Shown piece after piece: positions 9,301-19,038 of a stretch of DNA of 64,000 nt (the first letter of the stretch is position 1; each line of letters opens with the position of its first letter). Under the pieces are notes generated by a model. That model saw nothing but the letters and a program-made list of their open reading frames with translations. It had not been told where the DNA came from and ran no database searches. Source of the stretch: an uncultured Clostridia bacterium (GTDB lineage: Bacteria; Bacillota; Clostridia; Christensenellales; UBA3700). Position numbers and translations under genes: made by a program. The stretch lies in NCBI GenBank assembly GCA_947646415.1, contig CANSGN010000003.1, forward strand, positions 62,001 to 126,000, given 5' to 3'.

Positions 9301-11259
9301 CTAACCTCCTATTTTTTCAAAAGTATCTTGTTTATTAAAGTTTGCATTTGTGTTGATATATTCCTTACGAGCGGTTGCATTGTCCCCCATAAGGGTTGTA
9401 ATCATTCTCTCGGCTTCCGTTACATCGTCGACAGTAACTTTCATCAATGAGCGATTTTCGGGATTCATAGTCGTTTCCCACAGCTGTTCGGGATTCATTT
9501 CGCCAAGACCTTTGTAACGCTGAATAGTCTTTTTACCGCTGATGTTCTCAAGCAATTCTTTAAGTTTTATATCGTCGTAGACGTAAGTTACTTCCCCTTT
9601 ATTTTCCACTTTGTAAAGCGGTGGCATACCAATATAAACATGCCCCTCTAAAATAAGCGGTCGCATATATCTGTAAAAAAAAGTAAGCAATATCGCCCTT
9701 ATATGTGCACCGTCTTGGTCGGCATCCGCAAGTATGATAACTTTGTCATATTTTAAATTGTCAATGTTAAAGTCATGATAAAAACCTGCTCCGAGTGCAC
9801 TTATTATGGTGCAAATTTCTTCATTTGCAAGCGTCTTATCAATCTTGGATTTTTCCACATTAAGAGGCTTACCTCTAAGCGGCAAAATCGCTTGGAAATT
9901 TCTATCTCTGCCGTTCTTTGCAGAGCCGCCCGCAGAGTCTCCCTCAACTATAAACAGCTCGTTCCTTTTTGCATTTTTGCCTATGCAAGGTGCCAATTTA
10001 CCGATCAACTTGTTACCCGCGATATCACGCATTTTTTTGGATACTTCCTTGCTGTTTTGCAACCTTTCCCTTTCTTTTTTAGACTGTATTGCAAGCGCGA
10101 AAATATCCGCAATCATAGTTTTTGGCAATTTTTTATAAACTTCCTGCAAGCTTGAAAAAACCATATCCTCAAGCGGTTTTTTAATCCAAGCATTTGAAAG
10201 TTTAGACTTGGTTTGTCCCTCAAACTCAGGGTCACGCATTTGAATAAGCATTACTACAGTAAGCCCATCCCTAAAGTCATCGCCTACAAACGGAGTGTCC
10301 TTTTCCTTAATAAATCCGTTGTTTTTGGCATAGTCATTCATAAACCTTGTCAAACCTTGTTTAAAGCCCGTCTCGTGAGTACCGCCCTCATGAGTAGGTA
10401 TATTGTTTACAAAGCTCGTTATACTCTCCACACCGTCGGTATGTTGCATTGCGGCTTTAATACGAATATTATCCCCAACACTTTCAAAATAAATAGGCGT
10501 ATCGTAAAGTGCTTTTTTATTTTCATTTTGATACTTTACAAAATCCACAAGCCCGCCGTTGTAGTGGTAGCTTGCACGCCGAGGCAAACCGTTTTCGTCT
10601 CTTTCACGCTCGTCACGCAAAGTGATTGTTAGATTGTTATTTAAAAAAGCAAGTTCTTTTATCCTTTTATTAACCACATCAAAGGATATCCTGTTATGAC
10701 CGAAAACCCTGTCATCCGGCATAAAAACAACTTTAGTTCCATGCAATTTTTTATCGCATTTTTTGCTTGTCATTTCTGTTTTTCTTATACCGCTTTTGAT
10801 TTTTCCGTTTATTTCGGGAGAGTGAAACTCTATATAATTTTCAGAGCCGTTACGCCAAACAGTTGCATTAAGCCATCTTGATACGGCGTTTGTAACTGCA
10901 GAGCCTACGCCATGCAACCCCCCTGAAAATTTATAATCGTCACTGCCGAATTTTGCACCCGAGTGAAGCTTTGTAAATACAATTTCCAACGCAGGTATTT
11001 TAAGTTCCTTATGAATATCCACGGGGATACCTCTGCCGTTATCCGTAACACTCACGCTCCCGTCGGACAGCAATTCAATATCCACCCTATCGCCGTAGCC
11101 ATTGGCAATTTCGTCAATACTGTTATCAACAATTTCCCACAAAATATGGTGCAATCCTTTTGAAGACGAATCCCCGATATACATACCGGGTCTTAAACGT
11201 ACTGCATCAAGCCCCTCCAAGACTTCTATGCTATCGGATGAATATTCATTGTTTTTCAT
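9301..11259 (-). CDS. parE: DNA topoisomerase IV subunit B (ATPase)
   Basis: 652 residues. The GHKL ATPase contains [22 protein letters not shown] and [15 protein letters not shown]. The TOPRIM domain has EGDSAGGSA and DADQDGAHI, and the C-terminal [15 protein letters not shown] is typical. It supplies ATP-driven gate closure for the parC product. AAGGAG lies upstream of the ATG. First gene of the parE-parC operon. A second GyrB/GyrA pair is expected elsewhere in the genome (established pattern), which supports the Topo IV reading; gyrB remains the alternative. Confidence 0.87.
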   Translation of the reverse strand: MKNNEYSSDSIEVLEGLDAVRLRPGMYIGDSSSKGLHHILWEIVDNSIDEIANGYGDRVDIELLSDGSVSVTDNGRGIPVDIHKELKIPALEIVFTKLHSGAKFGSDDYKFSGGLHGVGSAVTNAVSRWLNATVWRNGSENYIEFHSPEINGKIKSGIRKTEMTSKKCDKKLHGTKVVFMPDDRVFGHNRISFDVVNKRIKELAFLNNNLTITLRDERERDENGLPRRASYHYNGGLVDFVKYQNENKKALYDTPIYFESVGDNIRIKAAMQHTDGVESITSFVNNIPTHEGGTHETGFKQGLTRFMNDYAKNNGFIKEKDTPFVGDDFRDGLTVVMLIQMRDPEFEGQTKSKLSNAWIKKPLEDMVFSSLQEVYKKLPKTMIADIFALAIQSKKERERLQNSKEVSKKMRDIAGNKLIGKLAPCIGKNAKRNELFIVEGDSAGGSAKNGRDRNFQAILPLRGKPLNVEKSKIDKTLANEEICTIISALGAGFYHDFNIDNLKYDKVIILADADQDGAHIRAILLTFFYRYMRPLILEGHVYIGMPPLYKVENKGEVTYVYDDIKLKELLENISGKKTIQRYKGLGEMNPEQLWETTMNPENRSLMKVTVDDVTEAERMITTLMGDNATARKEYINTNANFNKQDTFEKIGG

Positions 11260-11381
11260 AACATGCTCCTTATCCTAAATATTTCCGTTATTTTAATATC
11301 TAAAATTTCCAATTTTTTTGCAATAAAGATAATAATAAAAGTAACATTATTTTATATTAAATATATTGTAACACATTATTA

Positions 11382-11434
11382 AAAAAAAATAAAGAGTGAT
11401 TTGCAAATTTTTTATAAAAAAATTCAATCACTCT
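11382..11434 (-). terminator. Terminator after the S33-type hydrolase
   Basis: A 9-bp stem AGAGTGATT / AATCACTCT with a long AT-rich interior that can pair further. On the minus strand it runs into a T-rich tract (complement of 11382-11393). Confidence 0.6.
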
Positions 11435-11494
11435 TAAATTATAGCCACATAAATTCTAAAATTTGTATTTTACTTTGCTAGCTTACTTTTAATC

Positions 11495-12427
11495 TTAATT
11501 ATTTTCCTCTTTTGCAAGACAGTTTTTAAAAAACTCCAACGCATCAAACATTACTTGGTCACGTATATCTTCGTTTAATAGCTCATGCCTTTTTTCCGGA
11601 TAAAGCTTGATTGTAACATCTTTAATACCGCTGTCAACATAAGTATCGTACAACTTTTGTACTTTTACACCATATCCGCCCACAGGGTCTTTATCTCCGC
11701 TGATAATAAATATTTTAAGCTCTTTTCTTATGCAATCAAGGTTACATTCTTCATACAAATCTTTAACTCCGTTAAATAACGAACGGAAAAAACCGATAGA
11801 TGCAGTCGCTCCGCTCCATTCGTCTTCGTTATATTTTTTAACCGAATCCAAATTGCTGCAAACCCACGCATTTTGCATTTTATCGTAAGCAAACTTTTTA
11901 TCAAAGCCGCCAAACGCTACTTTTGTTATAAATTTAGCAGGTTTATCTTTTCCTAAAATTGCACATTGAAGTTTGGATACTATTCTGCCAACGGATATAT
12001 CAAGACCTTTTTGTTTTGCCGACCCGCATAAAATAACGCCCTCAAGCAAATCACTTGCCCTTTGTATAAAAGATTGACTTAAAAACGAGCCAAAACTATG
12101 GCCGAATAAGCACAACGGCAAATTATATTTTTCCTTTAAATGTTTTGCCAAATCGATTTGGTCTGCAACAGTATCCGCAAAACTGTCCCCGCGGGTTACA
12201 ACGCCAAGTCCCAAACCTTCTACAGCAGTCCTGCCGTGTCCCCTTGTATCCATACCTACAACTATAAACCCGTTGTAATTTAAAAACTCCGCAAAAAAGT
12301 CATACCTTTGAATATGTTCTGCCATACCGTGTATAATTTGTACAACCCCGATTGGCTCTTTCACATCCTCCCAATAGTAGGCATAACTTTCAAATCCGGA
12401 CTCGCTTTTAAATTTTTCTACAACCAT
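11495..12427 (-). CDS. Alpha/beta hydrolase, monoacylglycerol-lipase / serine aminopeptidase S33 type
   Basis: 310 residues, cytoplasmic (no signal). The fold shows IIHGMAEHIQRYDFFAEFL, GMDTRGHGRT, the nucleophile elbow GHSFGS (Ser111), the acid in SGDKDPVGG and the histidine in PEKRHELLNE. This pattern is that of the lysophospholipase/monoglyceride lipase-like family PF12146. The gene stands alone, with a terminator behind it and murG divergent in front. The true substrate (glycerides, lysophospholipids or peptides) cannot be told. Confidence 0.85.
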   Translation of the reverse strand: MVVEKFKSESGFESYAYYWEDVKEPIGVVQIIHGMAEHIQRYDFFAEFLNYNGFIVVGMDTRGHGRTAVEGLGLGVVTRGDSFADTVADQIDLAKHLKEKYNLPLCLFGHSFGSFLSQSFIQRASDLLEGVILCGSAKQKGLDISVGRIVSKLQCAILGKDKPAKFITKVAFGGFDKKFAYDKMQNAWVCSNLDSVKKYNEDEWSGATASIGFFRSLFNGVKDLYEECNLDCIRKELKIFIISGDKDPVGGYGVKVQKLYDTYVDSGIKDVTIKLYPEKRHELLNEDIRDQVMFDALEFFKNCLAKEENN

Positions 12428-12670
12428 AATAACTCCTAAACAATGCGTTATATTTTTTCTTTATCAATAGCTAGTATATGCAAAATTTGATTCATTTATT
12501 TGCACTATACTTTCACTGATATATTTTACTACAAATAAAATATTTTTTCAACAAAAACAACTGACTTATAAATATTTCTTTCAAAAATCGGCATATTTTA
12601 GCTGTTTTGGGTAATAAAATAAAATGAAATATAAATTTATTTGCATAAATTTTGCATAAGGCAGGATACA

Positions 12671-13690
12671 ATGAAAACTATAGTATTGACAGGTGGAGGA
12701 AGTGGCGGACATATCATCCCAAACATAGCATTGCTCCCTTATCTTAAAAAGCATTTTGACAATATTTACTATGTAGGCGAAAAAGGTGGAATGGAGGAAA
12801 AAATAGCCGCAAAAAACAATATCCCGTTTTATCCTATTAAGGCTATAAAGCTAGATAGGACAAAGTTGCTACGAAATTTAAAAATTCCATTTGTCTTACC
12901 TAAATATATAAAAGAAAGCGTGGAATTGCTTAAAAAACTAAAAGCAGATGTAGTTTTTTCCAAGGGCGGATATGTCTCGCTGCCTATCACTTATGCTTGT
13001 AGCAGACTAAACATTCCGTATGTTGTTCATGAGTCGGATAAAAGCTTAGGGGTTGCAAATAGGCTTGCAGCAAAAAACGCAAGCAAAGTAATAACCTCGG
13101 ATATTTCCTGCAACAAATCAAGCAAATATATCACTTTAGGAACACCTATTCGTGACGAAATATTACAAGGAAACCCGTCGAAAATCGTTACTAACTTAAA
13201 ATTAAACGCAAACAAACCTACATTATTGGTCGTTGGCGGAAGTTTGGGTGCAAAGGCAATAAACGATTGCATAATAAGCTGCATAGGCGATTTAACCAAA
13301 AAATACAATGTAATACATTTGACAGGAAAAGGCAAACTATCAAATGTAAAAACAGACGGATACTATCCATTGGAATATGTAGATAATATCGGCGATTATT
13401 ACGCTGTTGCAAATTTGGTAATAGCACGTAGCGGTGCGGGAGTTATAACCGAACTGCAAGCATTGGGTATGAAAAGCATACTTATTCCACTACCCGAATC
13501 TGCCTCTCGCGGTGACCAATTAGAAAACGCCGCAAAAAGCAACTTTACCGTAATTAGGCAAGAAGATTTGACTGCAGAATTGCTAAAAGATAAAATTTCC
13601 TGCACTCTTGCCGCTCCTAAACCAATAAGCAATTACGACAAAGAGACTTCACAAAAAATAACCGACCAAATAATTATGAGTTTACAATAA
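12671..13690 (+). CDS. murG: MurG-type N-acetylglucosaminyltransferase (lipid II synthesis)
   Basis: 339 residues. Transfers GlcNAc from UDP-GlcNAc to lipid I at the inner membrane face. The N-terminal loop TGGGSGGHIIPN, VVFSKGGYVSLP, PYVVHESDKSLGVANR and the donor-site segment SGAGVITELQALG with SASRGDQLENA are present. The usual TGGGTGGHxxPA reads TGGGSGGHIIPN, seen in a MurG-like branch of Firmicutes. The ATG at 12671 is chosen because MKTIVLTGGGSGG is the family start and AAGGCAGG lies upstream; an in-frame ATG at 12641 lacks a site. The gene lies outside the murF-ddl cluster and is monocistronic. Confidence 0.87.
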   Translation: MKTIVLTGGGSGGHIIPNIALLPYLKKHFDNIYYVGEKGGMEEKIAAKNNIPFYPIKAIKLDRTKLLRNLKIPFVLPKYIKESVELLKKLKADVVFSKGGYVSLPITYACSRLNIPYVVHESDKSLGVANRLAAKNASKVITSDISCNKSSKYITLGTPIRDEILQGNPSKIVTNLKLNANKPTLLVVGGSLGAKAINDCIISCIGDLTKKYNVIHLTGKGKLSNVKTDGYYPLEYVDNIGDYYAVANLVIARSGAGVITELQALGMKSILIPLPESASRGDQLENAAKSNFTVIRQEDLTAELLKDKISCTLAAPKPISNYDKETSQKITDQIIMSLQ

Positions 13691-13701
13691 TTATAGTATA
13701 A

Positions 13702-13734
13702 AAAACAGTCCCTTATATTAAGAGACTGTTTTTT
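13702..13734 (+). terminator. murG terminator
   Basis: Stem AACAGTC / GACTGTT with an inner CTTA / TAAG stem, followed by T residues. Confidence 0.85.
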
Positions 13735-13822
13735 GCTGTTGATTTTATTATGTATTGATTACATTGCAACCTGTTTGCAATTTGTATTTAAAATACAGCT
13801 AATATTAAATTGTTTGTTAGAC

Positions 13823-14053
13823 TTATTTATTGTCCTCATCTTCCACTTTTTCTATCAAACTACTTTTGTCGGTATAACCGTTTCCGTCCGACGGATTACT
13901 GATTATGCCAAGTGTAACAAGCACACCTAAAATAGAAGTTATAATTTCGTTCACATACGGCAAATCGAATTTTAATCCCATTGCTTGCAGTAACATAAGT
14001 ACTGCACTGATAATGCTTATCCACAAACCGTAATTTCTAAATTTACCCTTCAT
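13823..14053 (-). CDS. Phage holin (phi-LC3/Dp-1-like)
   Basis: 76 residues. There are two hydrophobic segments (WISIISAVLMLLQAM and ITSILGVLVTLGII), then ISNPSDGNGYTDKSS, the family's typical polar tail after the second helix. Such proteins form pores in the membrane for endolysin release. It is the last gene of the virion cassette and overlaps the BhlA-like gene by 11 bp. No endolysin is adjacent, so its role here is unclear. Confidence 0.75.
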   Translation of the reverse strand: MKGKFRNYGLWISIISAVLMLLQAMGLKFDLPYVNEIITSILGVLVTLGIISNPSDGNGYTDKSSLIEKVEDEDNK

Positions 14054-14282
14054 ACATTTCCTCTGCGTTTAAAAACGATTTGATTGTTACTTGAGTTTTA
14101 ATTTCTTTCACGTCTTGCTCAATATCCATAACCGCGCCTAATTCCTTGGTTAAGGTATTAACCACTTTTTGATAATTTTGCTCACGATATCTGGAATCTT
14201 TTAAAACATAAAATAACAATAAAACAAAAAGTACAGCAAACACACCGCTTTTCGCTATCATCAATAAAATTTCGTTATCCAT
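14043..14282 (-). CDS. BhlA/UviB-type holin-like small membrane protein
   Basis: 79 residues: one N-terminal helix (SGVFAVLFVLLLFYVLKDSR) then a charged helical tail with YREQNYQKVVNTLTKEL. This matches the BhlA/UviB layout of Gram-positive phages and bacteriocin loci. The start overlaps the end of the coiled-coil gene by 8 bp and its 3' end overlaps the holin gene. Assignment is by layout and motif, not by search. Confidence 0.7.
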   Translation of the reverse strand: MDNEILLMIAKSGVFAVLFVLLLFYVLKDSRYREQNYQKVVNTLTKELGAVMDIEQDVKEIKTQVTIKSFLNAEEMYEG

Positions 14283-15243
14283 TTTGAATTTCCCTAATCA
14301 ACCTGTAATATCTAGGTCCTAAAAATGCTTTTAAAGGAGCGTTTTTGTCAATCGATTCAAGGGCTGACTGTCTGGAAAAACCGCTGTAAAATTCTTTTGC
14401 TATTCTTAGCCTTTCGTCATACTCGCGCTCACGCTCGGGACTATTAAATGTGCCGTTTAGTTCTGCCTCTTTCATTTCGGCTTGCATGTCTTGCATTTCT
14501 TTAGCTTTTTCTTTTACAACTCTATCCTGATACTCTTTATAATTCTTCTCTTCTTGTGCCGTTTTTTTATTTGTATTTACAACTTCTTCCGCCTTTTTGT
14601 TTTCCTCGTCTAAAAGTTTGTTAAACATATTTTCCACATTTTTAGTAAAAGCGGCATCAAGAGAAGCAATTTTATTTTCCTGCTCGGTTTTTAAGTTATC
14701 CTTTTTTGTCTTTGTTGTATTAAGTTTGTTTTGCAAGGCTTGCATAACTTCGCCAATGTACCTGTCTCGCTCGCTCTCCAAATCACTCTTTTTCGCCCCG
14801 ATTATCGAAGAATCGGCAATACCGTTTTTGCTTGCGGTCGACTTAAAAGATTCCGTTTTGTCATTATATTTTTCATTATAACTATCGTTTTTCTTTTCCG
14901 CATCTTCGATATAACCTTTTTCGGTTTGCTCCACATTTTCCAACTGCTCTTTATATTTGTTATTTGTTTTGTCTTTTTCACTGTTATAACTATCTTGGTA
15001 ATAGTCCTTGCTACTCTCGCGCAAAGTCTGCTCGTCGATAGGCTCATACTCCTCCAAATATTCAAAAGTTTTATCTTCTGGTCTATGTGACTCGCTATAA
15101 TTTTTGACTATCTGTTCAAGCCTCTGCCTTTCTTTTACTTCCATTCCCGCTAAAGTATTTAACAATTCTTGCTCTTTTTCAGTAGAGACATCTTCCTTAA
15201 ACAAATCTTTAAAAAAATGACCTATTTCATTAAATATTCCCAT
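14275..15243 (-). CDS. Coiled-coil virion-associated protein, unknown function
   Basis: 322 residues from the ATG at 15243 (AGGAG 5 bp upstream). An in-frame GTG at 15249 sits inside that ribosome site and is less likely. Residues ~20-280 are almost wholly charged helix (many E/K/D/N), predicted to form long coiled coils. The ends are amphipathic (MGIFNEIGHFFKDLFK) and globular (APLKAFLGPRYYRLIREI). Its place after the tail-propeller gene fits an internal ejection protein or a small tail component. No family is recognised. Confidence 0.6.
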   Translation of the reverse strand: MGIFNEIGHFFKDLFKEDVSTEKEQELLNTLAGMEVKERQRLEQIVKNYSESHRPEDKTFEYLEEYEPIDEQTLRESSKDYYQDSYNSEKDKTNNKYKEQLENVEQTEKGYIEDAEKKNDSYNEKYNDKTESFKSTASKNGIADSSIIGAKKSDLESERDRYIGEVMQALQNKLNTTKTKKDNLKTEQENKIASLDAAFTKNVENMFNKLLDEENKKAEEVVNTNKKTAQEEKNYKEYQDRVVKEKAKEMQDMQAEMKEAELNGTFNSPEREREYDERLRIAKEFYSGFSRQSALESIDKNAPLKAFLGPRYYRLIREIQNG

Positions 15244-15251
15244 ACTCACTC

Positions 15252-15620
15252 CTATATTATCCTAAGGTCTGCACTGTCAAGCTTAAGTTTTGCCGCAAGC
15301 ATACCCTCGCCCGTACATTCAACTGCCAAGCTGTAAAGTTTGTTTGATTTTAGCAAAATATCGCCAGCCGCAATTACACCTGTCAGCGAAGTAATAACTA
15401 CATTGTCAAGTTTAACTACTATACTTACAGGCTTGTCCCCCATAACTGTTATGTCATAACTAAGCACCTTATTGGCACCGTAAACATTATGGGCAAACAC
15501 AATTTGCGTATTTCCTTGCGTATTATTTTGACACAAAACTTTACTTTGCTTAACTTTGTGTTTAAGTCTTTCAATCTTGCTTTCCAGCTCATCAATCACT
15601 GCATTAAATTTATTCATCAA
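15252..15620 (-). CDS. Small phage structural protein, unknown
   Basis: 122 residues. An N-terminal coiled coil (NAVIDELESKIERLKHKVKQ) precedes a beta-rich domain (IVFAHNVYGANKVLSYDITV, then GVIAAGDILLKSN). The short trimer-like stalk followed by a beta domain suggests a minor virion decoration or tail piece (inference). Its start overlaps the stop of the propeller gene by 4 bp. Confidence 0.55.
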   Translation of the reverse strand: MMNKFNAVIDELESKIERLKHKVKQSKVLCQNNTQGNTQIVFAHNVYGANKVLSYDITVMGDKPVSIVVKLDNVVITSLTGVIAAGDILLKSNKLYSLAVECTGEGMLAAKLKLDSADLRII

Positions 15621-16954
15621 TTTTCCTCCAACACCGAATATTCAATCACAGGCGACGGTACGTTTATATTTATGCCTTTAGGGACAATTTCAATCTCAAA
15701 CTCTTTGCCTTTAAGGTTAAGAAGGGTTGCCCTTTGTCCCGATATATTATAAAAATAATTTTTACCGTCCGCATTGATTTTCAAATCAATAATGCTATCC
15801 CCGCCAAAAACTATTCTCTTCAAAAGTTTATATTCCGCGGGGCTGCCAAAATCTAATTTTCCCGATGCCCAAATTTTACTTGAGTTATTACTTTCGTCTG
15901 ATAACACCTTTATTTCATTTTCATAGCAAAGCAAAACTTTTTCCGTATTTTCGAACTTGACTTTGCACAAAAAATACGCTTTGTCACAAGTGATAAAATG
16001 ATAGTTTTTAAAAACAAGACTATACGCTATTATAAAATTATCTTTAATACTATCGTTTTGTGCCTTGCACAAAAAATAGCAATAATTACCCGTTGCAACC
16101 GCTGTTACTTCTCTATCCTCTAAAAAGCCTGCAAGCTCCTCGCAAACTGTGACGCAATCATAACCGTCAAAAACACCAAGTCCTTTGTTGGTAGCGTACA
16201 TAATCACATCCCCGCAATTAGCCACACTGCTTTTTTTAATATTATTGGGAGAGGTTATAGTTTTTACCACAAACTCATCTTGCTCGGAATATGCGGTGAT
16301 TTTTGTAAACCCGTCCTCTTGACACACAATCAAATTTTGATTAAAACTAATCAAATCATTAATATTTCCGTTTTCGAAAGACAAATTTATATATCCGCCC
16401 TCGTCAATTCCTTGCGCCCAATTAAACGGAGCAAAGTCGTCACTAAATAGTAATTTTGTCGATTGTTCCTCCGCACCGAATATCCTGTAAAAGTGATTAC
16501 ATATTGTCGCAAAATTTGTAGTTATTTCACAATCTTCAATAACTTCGTTTTGCAATTTTTTTAAGCCGTTACTTGTTGCAAGTATCACAAAATTGTCTTC
16601 CCCATATCTATAAACTGCGGCAGAATGTATATCGCAAGTTTTAGAGATTTGCGATTTTATCACACTGCCGTCTTGCATTTTAAGGATATAGTTTTTACTC
16701 TCTAGTACTACAAGCAGTTTCAAACCATTTTCGTTATAAGGTATGATTTTATTTATCTTTTCGTCAAACACCAAGTCGACGCTTTTAGGGGATAACGAAC
16801 TTACTAAAGCACCATTGAGCACTTTTAAATTTTCTTGCTTTATACTATAATCGATTGGCAAACTTTTTGAATACCCGTCCAAGCTTACCCCTTTAAAACT
16901 TGCAACTTTAACACGTCTTGTCGGCAAAAATTTTTTATAATAAATTTTTTTCAT
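15617..16954 (-). CDS. Phage beta-propeller-like tail/stabilisation protein
   Basis: 445 residues from an ATG that overlaps the adaptor stop as ATGA; a longer frame reaching 17002 lies within the upstream gene and lacks a site. The sequence is repetitive beta strand with GYSKSLPIDYSIKQENLKVL near the start and blocks such as DVIMYATNKGLGVFDGYD. By position after the adaptor it resembles the propeller tail proteins of podoviruses (P22 gp10 or T7 gp12 class). This is a positional and fold-style inference. Confidence 0.6.
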   Translation of the reverse strand: MKKIYYKKFLPTRRVKVASFKGVSLDGYSKSLPIDYSIKQENLKVLNGALVSSLSPKSVDLVFDEKINKIIPYNENGLKLLVVLESKNYILKMQDGSVIKSQISKTCDIHSAAVYRYGEDNFVILATSNGLKKLQNEVIEDCEITTNFATICNHFYRIFGAEEQSTKLLFSDDFAPFNWAQGIDEGGYINLSFENGNINDLISFNQNLIVCQEDGFTKITAYSEQDEFVVKTITSPNNIKKSSVANCGDVIMYATNKGLGVFDGYDCVTVCEELAGFLEDREVTAVATGNYCYFLCKAQNDSIKDNFIIAYSLVFKNYHFITCDKAYFLCKVKFENTEKVLLCYENEIKVLSDESNNSSKIWASGKLDFGSPAEYKLLKRIVFGGDSIIDLKINADGKNYFYNISGQRATLLNLKGKEFEIEIVPKGININVPSPVIEYSVLEEN

Positions 16955-17496
16955 GCGTTCCACCAACCGTGCTTTAATTTTATTTCCTTTGTCACTCTGC
17001 AAGCTACCTTTAACATTTCGCGATATCTTTTATCGTAAAGCGCTGAATCTTCGTATCTGCCTTGAAGCAAACAGTATTCTCCAAGTGCTCCGTATACAAT
17101 AAGCATTGTAGTTATTTTGGGCGAAATGTCTATAGTATCCCCAAGTTTTACCGCATCCGGCATATACATATATTCGACAATAACATTTCCGCTTTTATCG
17201 GCAACAATTTCGTTCGGGTACATTTTAGCACCGATTTTCATATTGTTTTTTGTTATTTTTTTTAAATTAATCAATCTTTTTGACAAACTATCGTAAGGAA
17301 TAATTCCATTTACTGCCTCCACCTCTTCGCTAAACTCCACAGGCAAATAGTCGCTTGCAATTTCAGAAACTATCATATTAATACACTTTACTATAGTATT
17401 GATTTCGCTGTCATCCTGCGGTAAATTGTTAATATCGTATTTGTCCCTGTCGCCAAGTCTTACCAAAACTTCTGTCAAAACATCCTCAACTTTCAT
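16951..17496 (-). CDS. Phage head-tail adaptor-like protein
   Basis: 181 residues from the ATG at 17496 (GAGGGG upstream; a GTG at 17508 is in frame but lies ahead of that site). Mixed alpha/beta: a helical start (VEDVLTEVLVRLGDRDKYD), a central beta part and a helical C-terminus ending YEDSALYDKRYREMLKVACR. The small size, the position between capsid and propeller genes, and the D-x-x-YD-x-RY pattern match podovirus adaptor proteins that sit under the portal. Not verified by search. Confidence 0.6.
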   Translation of the reverse strand: MKVEDVLTEVLVRLGDRDKYDINNLPQDDSEINTIVKCINMIVSEIASDYLPVEFSEEVEAVNGIIPYDSLSKRLINLKKITKNNMKIGAKMYPNEIVADKSGNVIVEYMYMPDAVKLGDTIDISPKITTMLIVYGALGEYCLLQGRYEDSALYDKRYREMLKVACRVTKEIKLKHGWWNA

Positions 17497-17504
17497 ACTA
17501 CCCC

Positions 17505-17873
17505 TCACAATTCAGAATAGGAGGGAATGTAACTTCCGCCCCTATTCATATAGTTTACTATGCTTTCGGTTTTTTTGTGCATTTCATCCAAAGTCCGATT
17601 GATTATTTTGTTCTCTAAATTTCGGTTATACTCATCAATTCCGTCAATTTCGTCAAGCATCTTATCCACTCGCGTACGCCTTACATACTCAACCGTGCGC
17701 GCATCAAGCTGTTTATACGGCAATACTAATTGAAAGGTAGGTTTATGCCTTAAATTATGTAGCTCAATAACATTATTTTTTACATTATAATACAGCCTGT
17801 AATCATCATCCAATTCCCGTACCCTAAAAGGAATATCAAAGCAATTACCGCTAATCAATCTTAACTTATCCAT
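17505..17873 (-). CDS. Small phage protein between capsid and adaptor, unknown
   Basis: 122 residues: a beta-rich first half (LRLISGNCFDIPFRVRELDD) and a helical basic second half (RRTRVDKMLDEIDGIDEYNR). Its position just after the capsid gene suggests a head-completion or decoration role. No family is recognised. It begins 3 bp after the capsid stop and ends 8 bp before the adaptor ATG. Confidence 0.55.
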   Translation of the reverse strand: MDKLRLISGNCFDIPFRVRELDDDYRLYYNVKNNVIELHNLRHKPTFQLVLPYKQLDARTVEYVRRTRVDKMLDEIDGIDEYNRNLENKIINRTLDEMHKKTESIVNYMNRGGSYIPSYSEL

Positions 17874-17876
17874 AAA

Positions 17877-19037
17877 TTAAGCGCAAACAATACCTGTCAA
17901 TTTTGCTTGACCGCAAGGTCTGTCACAAACTATGTCGGCATATTTAACCAATGTGGCAGTATATGTAGGATTGCCAAGCTTTTGTTTGATAACATTGCCG
18001 TTATCTCCCTCAAGCCATCTCCAATCGCATAATTGATGCATTTTGAAATCGTCAGTATTTAACAAATACATTTCGCCATCCTCAATAAACTTATCGCTGA
18101 CTAGTGGAATACCGCTGTAAGATAACGCCTTAAAACCGCCGTCTAAAGTCATATAATCCACATTAAGTCTGTTTGCTGACAAGTTTTTGATATACTCTTT
18201 TTTAACATCGTAAGCACAAGTGATAAAGTTTACTGCAGAGCCTGTCGCCTCGTCAATATAATCGATAGCCTCTTGAATAGTCCCCATATCAAGACTTGCA
18301 CCCACATTTTTTGTATAAGGGTTAAGCCAAGTATTCTCACTTCTCTTTAGTCCGTAAATGTCTTTTGTGCCGAAAATCGCACCTAAACCTGTAAGTTCAT
18401 AACCTTTTGAGTTTTGAATAGTGATATAATCGGTTGTTACAAGATTGGCAACCTCTTTATCAATTTTGATAGTTTTTGTGCTTCTGTCAACATCTATAAT
18501 CCTAGCTTGAGATACTTTTTTGCTACCGTTGCTGTCAAGGATATCGATAACCATACCGATAGCAACCTTTTTAACGCTTGATAGAGTAATTGAAGAAGTA
18601 GAAGTCGCAGCTACTGCAATATCTGCAAGCTTGCCGTCTCCGTCGCCGTAAAGCATTCTGCCCAAATTGTATTTAGATGCTTTTAACAATCCTTCCATTT
18701 CCGCATTCAAAAGGTTGACAAATGCACCTACATTGCTTTGAGATGCTCTTATCGCTTTATCCGAAATTTCAATGCTGCCGTACAAGTTTTTAAGTTCGAC
18801 TTTGTATTGTGCATAGTTGTTGCCCGCAGCCATTGGCAGACTTCCTGTCTCGTCGCCCGCACCTACACCGCCGTTCAATCCGTAAGATACAAGTTTTATA
18901 ATATCCTTACCCCAAACATCGCTGGAAGTTTGCTCGATTTTTGTAAGCAAAGGATTTACTTGTGCGTTTAATTGCTCGGTAACTACACCCAAATATACAC
19001 TTTTTAACGCTTTGTCTGCTGTTTCCAAATTTACCAT
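17877..19037 (-). CDS. Phage major capsid protein
   Basis: 386 residues from MVNLETADKALKSVYLG, with GGAG upstream; the open frame extends further but through the scaffold gene. The protein is HK97-fold-like by pattern: an N-terminal arm, LVSYGLNGGVGAGDETG, YGSIEISDKAIRASQSNVGAF (spine-helix region) and a C-terminal DIVCDRPCGQAKLTGIV. It follows a scaffold gene and precedes adaptor genes, the standard head order. The gene looks intact. Confidence 0.8.
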   Translation of the reverse strand: MVNLETADKALKSVYLGVVTEQLNAQVNPLLTKIEQTSSDVWGKDIIKLVSYGLNGGVGAGDETGSLPMAAGNNYAQYKVELKNLYGSIEISDKAIRASQSNVGAFVNLLNAEMEGLLKASKYNLGRMLYGDGDGKLADIAVAATSTSSITLSSVKKVAIGMVIDILDSNGSKKVSQARIIDVDRSTKTIKIDKEVANLVTTDYITIQNSKGYELTGLGAIFGTKDIYGLKRSENTWLNPYTKNVGASLDMGTIQEAIDYIDEATGSAVNFITCAYDVKKEYIKNLSANRLNVDYMTLDGGFKALSYSGIPLVSDKFIEDGEMYLLNTDDFKMHQLCDWRWLEGDNGNVIKQKLGNPTYTATLVKYADIVCDRPCGQAKLTGIVCA

Positions 19038-19038
19038 T

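Noticed and set aside
6873-11259. gyrB-gyrA pair
   Set aside because: The A subunit lacks a GyrA box and its C-terminal blades carry ParC-type motifs; parE-parC fits better, though only a genome-wide check for the second pair would settle it.
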